Positions 1 to 5,654 of a DNA stretch of 11,835 nt are shown one piece after another. The stretch spans positions 1 through 11,835 of the forward strand of contig CALVAF010000150.1 of NCBI GenBank assembly GCA_944325475.1, written 5' to 3'. The number at the start of each line of letters is the position of its first letter. Within the stretch, counting starts at the first letter, position 1. Position numbers and translations under genes: made by a program. The notes below the pieces were generated by a model. It was not told the origin of the DNA. It was given only the letters and a program-made list of their open reading frames with translations, and made no database searches. Source of the stretch: an uncultured Helicobacter sp. (GTDB lineage: Bacteria > Campylobacterota > Campylobacteria > Campylobacterales > Helicobacteraceae).

Positions 1-351
1 AACACACAGATTGACTACATTAATGCCCATGGGACAAGCACCAAATATAATGACTATTACGAAACCTTAGCCCTCAAAAAAGTCTTCAATGGCTCCATTC
101 CACCTGTTAGCTCTACAAAAGGGCAAATTGGACATTGCTTGGGTGCTGCTGGCGGACTAGAGGCAGCCATTTCGATTATGGCAATGCAAAAAGGAATCTT
201 GCCCCCAACAATCAATCAAACCACAAAAGACCCCGATTGTGATTTAGACTATATCCCAAATGTTGCAAGAGAAGCAAAAATTAATGCTATTATGAGCAAT
301 TCCTTTGGCTTTGGTGGGACCAATGGCGTCGTCATCTTTAAGCGGGTATAA
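1..351 (+). CDS. fabF: 3-oxoacyl-[acyl-carrier-protein] synthase II, C-terminal part (5' end outside window)
   Basis: This is the last 116 codons of a beta-ketoacyl-ACP synthase II, which condenses malonyl-ACP with a growing acyl-ACP in the cytosolic type II fatty-acid pathway. The frame is open from base 1 to the TAA at 349-351. The visible part holds two of the three Cys-His-His catalytic residues: His10 in NAHGTST and His45 in STKGQIGH, with the conserved Lys40 five residues before it. The C-terminal NSFGFGGTN motif carries the gating Phe of KAS II enzymes. The nucleophilic Cys lies upstream of the window. The residue after HGTST is Lys, where Pro is common in the family, which is probably harmless. 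The accA start follows after 5 bp, so the two genes are likely co-transcribed. KAS I (FabB) is the main alternative, but the C-terminal pattern and the accA neighbour favour FabF. Confidence 0.96.
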   Translation, partial: NTQIDYINAHGTSTKYNDYYETLALKKVFNGSIPPVSSTKGQIGHCLGAAGGLEAAISIMAMQKGILPPTINQTTKDPDCDLDYIPNVAREAKINAIMSNSFGFGGTNGVVIFKRV

Positions 352-356
352 AGCAA

Positions 357-1283
357 GTGGCAACTTATCTAGACTTTGAAATTAAAATCAAAACCTTGCA
401 AGAAAATATCGCAACGGCACAGCTCAAAAACGATGTGCATGCAATAGAAATCCTCAAAAAAGACCTAGAAAACGAATTGGATAAAGTCTATTCCCACCTC
501 TCTGATTACCAAAAACTCCAGCTTGCAAGACACCCTGATAGACCTTATACGATGGATTATATCCATTTACTCTTAAAAGATTCTATGGAAATTCATGGCG
601 ATAGGCACTTTAGCGATGACCAAGCTATCGTTTGTTTTTTAGGTAAAATCGAGGGGCAGAAAGTTATGGTTATCGGTGAAGAAAAGGGTAAAGGGACTAA
701 AAACAAACTTCAAAGAAACTTTGGAATGCCAAATCCAGAGGGATACAGAAAGGCATTGCGTGCTGCAAAAATGGCAGAGAAATTTGGGATTCCACTTTTA
801 ATGTTTGTCGATACGCCCGGTGCTTATCCCGGAATCGGTGCGGAGGAAAGAGGACAGAGTGAAGCGATTGCAAAAAATCTCCAAGAGTTTAGTCAGCTTA
901 GAATCCCCACAATCTCTATTGTCATTGGTGAGGGTGGAAGCGGCGGTGCATTAGCTATCAGCGTGGCAGATAGATTAGCAATGATGGAATATTCCATCTT
1001 CAGTGTGATTTCCCCAGAGGGCTGTGCAGCAATTTTGTGGAATGACCCTAGCAAGATAGAAAATGCCACCCAAGCCCTCAAAATCACACCCGAAGGGCTA
1101 AAAGAAGCCGGGTTGATTGATTCTATCATCAAAGAACCTACAATCGGCGCACACAGAGATAAAGAAGGTGCAGCAAATGCGATTAAAGAATATTTTTTAA
1201 ATACACTAGAAGAAATCAAAAGTAACCCAAACTACCTCCAAGCACGTTTCCAAAAACTCATGTCTTATGGGAGCTTCCAATAA
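357..1283 (+). CDS. accA: acetyl-CoA carboxylase carboxyltransferase subunit alpha
   Basis: A complete 308-residue AccA, close to the usual 310-320. With AccD it forms the carboxyltransferase that moves CO2 from biotinylated AccB to acetyl-CoA, giving malonyl-CoA for FabD and FabF. Visible features are a helical N-terminus (about residues 1-50), LARHPDRPY (56-64), GDRH (81-84), DTPGAYPGIGAEERGQSEAI (152-171), the glycine-rich oxyanion-hole segment GEGGSGGALA (191-200) and SPEGCAAILW (219-228). The GTG at 357 is chosen because the protein then begins ATYLDFE, like the MAIYLDFE start I recall for H. pylori AccA, and the next in-frame ATG lies some 65 codons further in. The ribosome-binding site is weak, so translation may be coupled to fabF, which ends 5 bp upstream. 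The stop codon TAA at 1281-1283 overlaps the proposed ATA start of the next gene. No accD is in view. Confidence 0.98.
   Translation: MATYLDFEIKIKTLQENIATAQLKNDVHAIEILKKDLENELDKVYSHLSDYQKLQLARHPDRPYTMDYIHLLLKDSMEIHGDRHFSDDQAIVCFLGKIEGQKVMVIGEEKGKGTKNKLQRNFGMPNPEGYRKALRAAKMAEKFGIPLLMFVDTPGAYPGIGAEERGQSEAIAKNLQEFSQLRIPTISIVIGEGGSGGALAISVADRLAMMEYSIFSVISPEGCAAILWNDPSKIENATQALKITPEGLKEAGLIDSIIKEPTIGAHRDKEGAANAIKEYFLNTLEEIKSNPNYLQARFQKLMSYGSFQ
1269..1273 (+). promoter_or_regulatory. Shine-Dalgarno supporting an ATA start
   Basis: GGGAG at 1269-1273 lies inside the last codons of accA. It ends 6 bases before the ATA at 1280, an ideal ribosome-binding-site spacing. No ATG, GTG or TTG in that frame lies between the upstream in-frame stop (TAA at 1223-1225) and 1613. 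This site is the main reason for placing the flavoprotein start at 1280. Confidence 0.55.
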
Positions 1284-2491
1284 CCCCAAAAATCGCTATT
1301 ATCGGCGCAGGTGCAAGCGGAATCTTCTGTGCAATTCTGCTTGCCTCACTTGAAATCCCTCTTTACCTTTTTGATAAAAACAAAACACTCGGTAAAAAAC
1401 TCCTAGCCACCGGCAATGGTCGCTGCAATATCCACAACCAAAACCTAGATTTTTCACATTACCAGAGTTCAAGCTTCACTCCAAAAGAAATCCAAACTCT
1501 TCTTAAAAACTTTGATTTTAACGCATTCAAAAACTATTGTGAGGGTATAGGGCTGTTTTTAGAAACCAAAGAAAATGGCAAGGTTTATCCTGCTTCTAAT
1601 AGTGCAAAATCCGTGCTAGAAATCTTTACACCCTTGCTAAACCAAACCACTTTAAAACTCCAAGAGGAAATCCTTAGTATTCGCAAAACCGACCATTCCT
1701 ATTACCTCCAAAGCACCCAAGATTCCTATACTTTTTCTCATGTGATTCTAGCCTGTGGTAGTGAAGCTGCTCCCAAACTCGGTGGTAGTAACAAAGGCTT
1801 CACCCTTGCTAAATCCCTTAATTTAAAGATTCTTCCCACCTACCCTTCACTTGTTCCAATAAAGATTAATTCTCTTAAACTTCAAGGCTTAAGCGGAATT
1901 AAGATTAAAGCCAAAATCACTTTAAAAGATTCCACCATAATACTTTATCAAACTTACAATGATGTGCTTTTTACAAGCTATGGAATTTCAGGTTTTGGAG
2001 TTTTGGATACCTCAAGCTATCTCCACCAAGCAAAGAGCCCAAAAATTATTCTAGATTTGCTCCCTAATTTTCCAGAAAAATCCCTTGAAAACACTCTTTT
2101 AAATCTCATTAAACGCTATCCCAACAAAAACACAAGTGAGATTCTAAGCGGACTGCTCCACCCTAAGCTTGCCCTGCATTTAACCCAAAATCTCAAACTC
2201 CAAATCACCAACACCAAAACCCTCAAACAAACACTCTATGCTCTCAAAAACCTCACTTTAGATTCCCCAAGTTTGCATGGATTTGACAATGCTGAAGTGA
2301 GTGGAGGAGGAATCAGTGCCAAGGAAATTAGCCCCATAAGTTTTGAATCTAAGCGGTTTAAAAATCTCTATATTATTGGAGAAATGCTTGATATTGTGGG
2401 AGATAGAGGCGGGTATAATCTTGCTTTTGCATGGGCGAGTGCGTGGGGTTGCGCAAAGGCAATCCACAATGCCCTCACAAAAGCCTCCTAA
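1280..2491 (+). CDS. HI0933/BaiN-family FAD-dependent oxidoreductase, apparent ATA start
   Basis: A flavoprotein of about 403 residues in the HI0933 family (TIGR00275-type, often named aminoacetone oxidase-like or NAD(P)/FAD-dependent oxidoreductase). The physiological substrate is unknown. The N-terminal dinucleotide-binding strand KIAIIGAGASG (4-14) supplies the GxGxxG motif. It is followed by LLATGNGRCN (41-50), which is diagnostic of the family, ACGSEAAPKLGG (158-169), and the C-terminal FAD-contact block GGGISAKEI (342-350) and GEMLDIVGDRGGYNL (367-381). All family blocks are present without a frameshift. The frame has no ATG, GTG or TTG before GTG 1613 (codon 112), and starting there would delete the FAD-binding fold. 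The ATA at 1280 forms an ATAA overlap with the accA stop and has GGGAG six bases upstream. Either ATA initiates, or an ATGA junction mutated to ATAA and expression is reduced. The product family is certain; the start is inferred. Confidence 0.85.
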   Translation: MTPKIAIIGAGASGIFCAILLASLEIPLYLFDKNKTLGKKLLATGNGRCNIHNQNLDFSHYQSSSFTPKEIQTLLKNFDFNAFKNYCEGIGLFLETKENGKVYPASNSAKSVLEIFTPLLNQTTLKLQEEILSIRKTDHSYYLQSTQDSYTFSHVILACGSEAAPKLGGSNKGFTLAKSLNLKILPTYPSLVPIKINSLKLQGLSGIKIKAKITLKDSTIILYQTYNDVLFTSYGISGFGVLDTSSYLHQAKSPKIILDLLPNFPEKSLENTLLNLIKRYPNKNTSEILSGLLHPKLALHLTQNLKLQITNTKTLKQTLYALKNLTLDSPSLHGFDNAEVSGGGISAKEISPISFESKRFKNLYIIGEMLDIVGDRGGYNLAFAWASAWGCAKAIHNALTKAS

Positions 2492-2563
2492 AACTGCAAA
2501 AATTTCCTCAATCTAGCTAAAACCCAAATGTAGCCACCCTACAAAATAGGCATAAAAGAAACA

Positions 2564-2708
2564 TATCAAACAAAAGATTTAAAGAATTAATAGAGTTTAT
2601 ATAATTCTTTGAAATTTTTTGTTTTATTATCTTTTTTAATGGTAAGAATTGTCATTTATTTTAGATTAACAACCCCTTATCAAACCAATCTTATCAAACA
2701 AAAAATTT
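2564..2708. repeat. 17-bp direct repeat pair (2564-2580 and 2692-2708)
   Basis: TATCAAACAAAAGATTT at 2564-2580 recurs at 2692-2708 with one mismatch (G to A), 128 bp apart. Each copy sits in a different inverted repeat. This could be a duplicated regulatory element or the traces of a small mobile element. I see no transposase associated with it. Confidence 0.5.
2571..2621. repeat. 51-bp AT-rich imperfect palindrome, possible bidirectional terminator
   Basis: The core AAAGAATTA (2581-2589) is perfectly complementary to TAATTCTTT (2602-2610) across a 12-base loop. The arms extend outward to CAAAAGATTT (2571-2580) and GAAATTTTTTG (2611-2621), with one mismatch and one unpaired base. The right arm contains a run of six T, and more T-rich DNA follows. 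The palindrome lies 80 bp after the plus-strand flavoprotein stop, so it could end that transcript. The stem has very few G-C pairs, which makes this uncertain. Confidence 0.5.
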
Positions 2709-2715
2709 GATAAGA
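2676..2715. promoter_or_regulatory. three TTATCAAA half-sites, two forming a perfect 10-bp palindrome
   Basis: CTTATCAAAC occurs at 2676-2685 and again at 2690-2699, 14 bases apart. The second copy is part of a perfect inverted repeat, TCTTATCAAA (2689-2698) with TTTGATAAGA (2706-2715), around a 7-base loop. This layout of two direct half-sites and one inverted half-site lies 37-76 bp upstream of a TATAAT box at 2752-2757. It is consistent with a regulator-binding operator, but the regulator is not recognised, and a simple RNA hairpin is also possible. Confidence 0.4.
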
Positions 2716-2751
2716 CACAACTTTTATCCAATGTGTATCCAACTCACTTTG

Positions 2752-2757
2752 TATAAT
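2752..2757 (+). promoter_or_regulatory. candidate sigma-80 -10 box
   Basis: A perfect TATAAT preceded by TTTG, in a T-rich context, as in Helicobacter housekeeping promoters, which often lack a conserved -35. It would start a transcript near 2763-2766, ahead of the 29-codon ORF at 2803. TATAAT-like sequences are common in this AT-rich stretch, so the call is tentative. Confidence 0.35.
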
Positions 2758-2802
2758 CTTTCTGCCCCATGAAATATTTAAAATACTACAAAGGTTATAC
2801 TT

Positions 2803-2892
2803 ATGTTTTATTTATTTTGTAAAAAAATCTATCTCTTAAGCAAATCACATTCTTCATTAGGCAAAACACAAAATTCCATGCCTATAATTTAG
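2803..2892 (+). CDS. doubtful 29-residue small ORF
   Basis: ATG at 2803 has AAGG at 2791-2794, eight bases upstream, and a TATAAT box about 46 bp upstream. The peptide begins MFYLFCKKIYLLSKSHSS, with a hydrophobic, basic N-terminal half and a polar second half ending MPII before TAG at 2890-2892. The size and character resemble short membrane-active peptides such as the type I toxins of Helicobacter. I see no sequence match to a known toxin and no clear antisense promoter opposite it. The frame could well be chance in non-coding DNA. Confidence 0.18.
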   Translation: MFYLFCKKIYLLSKSHSSLGKTQNSMPII

Positions 2893-2923
2893 CCATGAAG
2901 ATTGATTTTCAAAAATAGTTTTT

Positions 2924-3103
2924 ATGTTTGTTTTGTGTGGTGATGATAGTGAATATGCGCTTTGGAGTGAGGGGGTTTTAAGAGAATAGTTTAAAAAGGA
3001 GGGTTACAGAGAAATTGTGGCAGAAAAGCTTCAAAGGAAACATCATATAATCGTCTCTAAAAGGTCAAAATCGCACCAATATTCTTTGATTCTAGAAGCT
3101 TAA
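2924..3103 (+). pseudogene. unidentified ORF remnant with an in-frame stop
   Basis: From ATG 2924 the frame reads MFVLCGDDSEYALWSEGVLRE, then TAG at 2987-2989. In the same frame it continues as FKKEGYREIVAEKLQRKHHI and on to TAA at 3101-3103. The composition (mixed charged and hydrophobic, no low-complexity runs) looks like real protein. Other frames just downstream carry protein-like pieces such as KEWKNAKFILSDAKKQ (starting near 3110) and REYVESFVRFYN (near 3220), suggesting a longer gene with further frameshifts. I do not recognise the family. A decayed transposase or accessory gene is possible but unsupported. Confidence 0.35.
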
Positions 3104-3233
3104 TCTTAAGGAATGGAAGAATGCTAAGTTTATCTTAAGTGATGCCAAGAAACAAAGTGTCATTACATCTTAAATGGAATACAAAAGAAGGATTTAAAAT
3201 TATGCTTTTTTAAAAATCTTAAAAAGAGAGTAT

Positions 3234-3257
3234 GTAGAATCTTTTGTGAGATTTTAC
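3234..3257. repeat. 9-bp hairpin
   Basis: GTAGAATCT (3234-3242) pairs with AGATTTTAC (3249-3257) across a 6-base loop, with one G-U pair. No T-run follows on either strand, so it is not a typical intrinsic terminator. It lies about 75 bp upstream of the RNA candidate's promoter. Confidence 0.4.
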
Positions 3258-3307
3258 AACCTGCATAATACAAATTTAAATTTTAAGATAAGATAGCCTT
3301 AAACTCA

Positions 3308-3335
3308 TTGTATTCTAAAGAATCTGTGCTATAAT
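3308..3335 (+). promoter_or_regulatory. strong promoter candidate for structured RNA
   Basis: TGCTATAAT (TATAAT at 3330-3335) is an extended -10 of the kind seen before highly expressed Helicobacter and Campylobacter RNA genes. A weak -35-like TTGTAT lies at 3308-3313 with a 16-base spacer. Transcription would begin near G3342, at the base of the folded region that follows. The next downstream protein-like sequence is on the other strand, so this promoter has no obvious protein gene to serve. Confidence 0.55.
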
Positions 3336-3341
3336 TGCGGT

Positions 3342-3500
3342 GCCCATTTTTGTTTGGGTGGGTTAGCCAAGAAGCTAATCATAGCTTTTTAGCTAGAGGA
3401 ATTTTCCTCAAAGAATTTTTGACTCTTTATTATAAGTTTAGCTCCTCTTTAGTTTGGGGAAGAGGAGCAACTTTTACTCCCCCCACTCCCAAACACCCCT
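3342..3500 (+). ncRNA. structured RNA candidate, possibly 6S-like
   Basis: About 160 bases fold into a closed multi-hairpin structure. The closing stem pairs GTTTGGG (3352-3358) with CCCAAAC (3488-3494) and TGGG (3359-3362) with CCCA (3482-3485), with a 2-base bulge. Inside are TTAGC/GCTAA (3363-3367, 3374-3378), TAGCT/AGCTA (3382-3386, 3391-3395), GAGGA/TCCTC (3396-3400, 3405-3409), and a strong 9-bp hairpin, GCTCCTCTT (3441-3449) with AAGAGGAGC (3460-3468). A competing 5' pairing, CCCA 3343-3346 with TGGG 3355-3358, is possible. No open frame spans the region. Size, the paired ends and a strong dedicated promoter would suit 6S RNA, which Helicobacter has, but I cannot match conserved 6S sequence. 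It lacks SRP RNA, tmRNA and RNase P motifs. The 3' end is uncertain, because no clear terminator follows. Confidence 0.5.
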
Positions 3501-3512
3501 AAGTTTTAAATT

Positions 3513-4720
3513 TCATTTATACTTTTTTTCATACTTCTTGCCAAGATACAGCTCCAAAATCCCCCATACAAACAAAAGCCACTAGAAGTGTAATCCCCAC
3601 GCCAAGCTTCAATACCACGCCTTTGAATGTGCTGATAGTGCCTTACCCTTGCGATACACATTAGAATCTAAATCTAGCTGGAGAAAGACCATTTTTCTAC
3701 CTGAATTCACCAGCGCATACTCACCCCCACTCTACACAAACTCATCACAACCACAAAGGGCAAAAACATCAAATGGGTAAAGCTAAGAATCATAAAACCT
3801 ACGCCAAAACCAAGCAAAGAGCAACCACTTAAACCCCCCACTCCGCAATCTTAATGGCAAAAAATCTGTATGACAAAGCTTAGGGTTTGCACGATAAAAT
3901 CAATATTAGCAAAAACTTGTATGCAAGCCTGACGCGTTGGGAAAAGCGCCTTGATGATTAACTTACTCCATATACAAAAAGGTGCTGACACTTGTAAGCA
4001 ATAAGATGAAGACAAGAAAAGCTAGAAGATATTTGGAATGCAAGATAAGTGCAAAACCGACAAAAAGATTTTTAGAACCAATAGGCTTTTGGAATCTCTA
4101 TGCAAAATCCTGCCTATCCTCCACAAGTTTATATGCTTCTGGCACCAAAGCCCATTTTAGCCCTAGCACACAAAAACACAATAGAGAAAAATCAAGTTTG
4201 TATTACCAAGAAGAGGAAACAAGCAATCTCACTAGCGATTCTCCAGCGATACTTCCAAAGCTCGCTCCAGCAGAAATAATGCCAAAAAGCCTCTTGCTAG
4301 AATCCCACCTAAACACATCAGCAAGCAAACTCCACACGCTAGAAATCACAAAAGAGATTAAACACCAACAACCCCCATATAAAACACACAGCAAAGCCAA
4401 ATAAAAGCCAATGAGAAATATAGCAACACAGAACCCCAAGAGATTGAGGGCAAAAAAGCAATAAATGACATTGAAGCAATTTTTATGCTTCACTCGCATG
4501 CTAAACCACATCGCAAGCACAGAGGCAAACAGAGTCATCACAAAAGCGCCTAAAAAGAGCCATTTTAGCTCCTCCCTCCAACCTCTAATCTTAAAAAAAC
4601 CCCGCAAAGGACGCAAAGATAGCACAGCTTGCAAAAAGCACAAAAATAAAGCTAGTAAAGATTAAGAAGGGACAACTTCTCCCTTTTGACACTAAAAATT
4701 TTATAAAGCAGATTCATCAT
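3513..4720 (-). pseudogene. decayed NTP/NDP exchanger-like (MFS-related) transporter
   Basis: Fragments in successive frames together cover a complete transporter of about 400 residues. It starts at ATG 4720 (RBS AAAGGG): MMNLLYKIFSVKREKLSLLN, then a shift near 4660. The longest piece (4661-4206) contains LSLRPLRGFF and SSVWSLLADVFRWDSSKRLF, typical of the bacterial NTP/NDP exchange transporter (ADP/ATP carrier-like) group. Next come TSVSTFLYME (near 3990), ANIDFIVQTLSFVIQIF (from 3910, shifted), GEYALVNSGRKMVFLQLD (from 3725, shifted back), a membrane piece from about 3633, and a basic tail LYLGKKYEKKYK ending at TGA 3513-3515. In-frame stops occur at 4203-4205, 4098-4100 and 3963-3965, with at least five frameshifts. 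Collinearity over the full length shows decay in place, not truncation. Family assignment is from motif recognition only. If intact it would span the inner membrane many times; substrate unknown. Confidence 0.85.
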
Positions 4721-4769
4721 TTTCCCTTTGTCATATTTTTGCATAATGACACACAAGAAATTTGGGAGC

Positions 4770-4775
4770 ATTATA
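4770..4775 (-). promoter_or_regulatory. possible -10 box of the transporter pseudogene
   Basis: On the minus strand TATAAT lies at 4775-4770, 49 bp before the ATG at 4720 and 30 bp after the membrane-protein stop. It may be the former promoter of the transporter, which would make that gene a separate unit from the upstream run. An AATCTC/GAGATT inverted pair between the membrane-protein stop and this box is too widely spaced for a confident terminator. Confidence 0.35.
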
Positions 4776-4805
4776 AATGATTCAACAATCTCACTGCTAA
4801 CAAAC

Positions 4806-5645
4806 CTAAACAGAGATTTTAGTAGTCAGCTTCATCATCCAGCCATTGCACCACCCAAAAAACACAAAATAATAAAAAGCCTTCCGCACTTCAAAATATG
4901 ATTCCCCATCAACAAAAGAATGAGAAGTAAAAAACATTACCAAACACAATATCCACAAAAGCAATAAATTAAAAAATTCATACGAACCAATAAGATACCG
5001 CCTCTTCCAAAAAAGGAATCCCATCATCACTAACCCTATTACCATAAACACCAAATCCACATACCCAAGCACCCCGCTTCTAAAAAAGGGCATAATCGCA
5101 AACCCAAACAAAGCGACAATCATCACATTCAAATTAGGCTGCGTGAGCTGCAAGATTCTGCCAAGCTTCGTGCTTTTGTCAAAACTCAATCTAAAAAAAT
5201 AAACCACAAAAGGAAAAACCACAAGCAAACAATAAACACCATAATCTAAATAAATTTGATAAGGAACTTTCTCAAAAATGCCCTCTTTGGTAAATTTCAA
5301 AGAATCTTCTAATGAAAAAATATCATAATACAACCGCTTCAACAAAAAAAGCTCATAATATAAAAATAAGGCAAATGCGCACAAAGCCACTAGAATCACA
5401 GCACTATAAAACCGTGGCAAATGGCTAGAATAAATTCGAACAATATGAAAAACGCTCACCATCACACCACAAGTCAAAAACGCAACCCCAATGCAATAAT
5501 ACACCCCATAAGGCTGTGTCACAAGCCTAAACATCTGTCTAAAATCCCACACAACACCACTTAAAAGCAATGTCAAAAGTGTAAAAACTGCCAAAATAAA
5601 AAATAATGATGAAAAAAGGGTATGCTGCAAAACAATCTTACGCAT
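4806..5645 (-). CDS. polytopic membrane protein of unknown function
   Basis: A 279-residue integral membrane protein with no motif I recognise. About eight hydrophobic segments are visible: residues 11-33, 45-69, 80-102, 134-152, 172-188, 194-213, 224-242 and 257-271. They are separated by short basic or acidic loops; the longest non-membrane stretch is about 103-132 (acidic, with KFTKEGIFEK). There is no signal peptide beyond the first membrane helix. ATG 5645 has the Shine-Dalgarno GAGG in TAAGAGGATGTA, which overlaps the amidase stop. The 9-bp gap implies co-transcription and possibly translational coupling with the amidase. It is the last intact gene of the minus-strand run. By position it may correspond to the hypothetical gene after amiA in H. 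pylori, but I cannot confirm homology. A role in envelope or cell-wall biology is suggested only by the neighbour. Confidence 0.88.
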   Translation of the reverse strand: MRKIVLQHTLFSSLFFILAVFTLLTLLLSGVVWDFRQMFRLVTQPYGVYYCIGVAFLTCGVMVSVFHIVRIYSSHLPRFYSAVILVALCAFALFLYYELFLLKRLYYDIFSLEDSLKFTKEGIFEKVPYQIYLDYGVYCLLVVFPFVVYFFRLSFDKSTKLGRILQLTQPNLNVMIVALFGFAIMPFFRSGVLGYVDLVFMVIGLVMMGFLFWKRRYLIGSYEFFNLLLLWILCLVMFFTSHSFVDGESYFEVRKAFYYFVFFGWCNGWMMKLTTKISV

Positions 5646-5654
5646 TACATCCTC

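Larger units (their letters stand above)
2492..3512. other. convergent gene-poor region, about 1 kb
   Basis: No convincing intact protein gene lies between the flavoprotein stop and the C-terminal end of the minus-strand transporter pseudogene. The first 850 bases are very AT-rich, with inverted and direct repeats (2564-2715), several TATAAT-like boxes, a doubtful 29-codon ORF, one ORF interrupted by a stop, and a small hairpin at 3234-3257. The last 170 bases are more GC-rich and fold into the RNA candidate listed separately. A short hairpin with TGTAG at 2529-2533 and CTACA at 2539-2543 follows the flavoprotein gene but has no T-run, so I do not call it a terminator. Confidence 0.7.

Noticed and set aside
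893..1219. Minus-strand open frame of 108 codons inside accA
   Set aside because: It is fully opposite a highly conserved part of AccA and shows no protein-like motif.
1613..2491. Annotating the flavoprotein from GTG 1613
   Set aside because: This would drop the GAGASG and TGNGRCN motifs, which are clearly encoded in the same open frame upstream.
2676..2745. DnaA boxes or a replication origin
   Set aside because: TTATCAAA and TTATCCAA differ from the DnaA-box consensus, there is no dnaA or dnaN nearby, and the spacing is that of an operator or hairpin.
2924..3290. Insertion sequence remnant
   Set aside because: The resemblance to transposase helices is only a general impression. No terminal inverted repeats, target duplications or catalytic motif could be placed.
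3342..3500. SRP RNA, tmRNA or RNase P RNA
   Set aside because: No GGAAG-type SRP loop, no tRNA-like ends or peptide tag frame, and no GAGGAAAGTCC-type RNase P core. The length is also wrong for tmRNA and RNase P.
3982..4404. Plus-strand open frame of 140 codons, and another at 4465-4665
   Set aside because: Both lie opposite the minus-strand transporter pseudogene, which has clear family motifs over the same bases. Their translations are rich in Ser, Lys and Pro and look like an antisense shadow.
4203..4643. Treating the 146-codon minus-strand frame as an intact small membrane protein
   Set aside because: Recognisable parts of the same transporter continue on both sides in other frames or beyond stops, so it is one fragment of a pseudogene.
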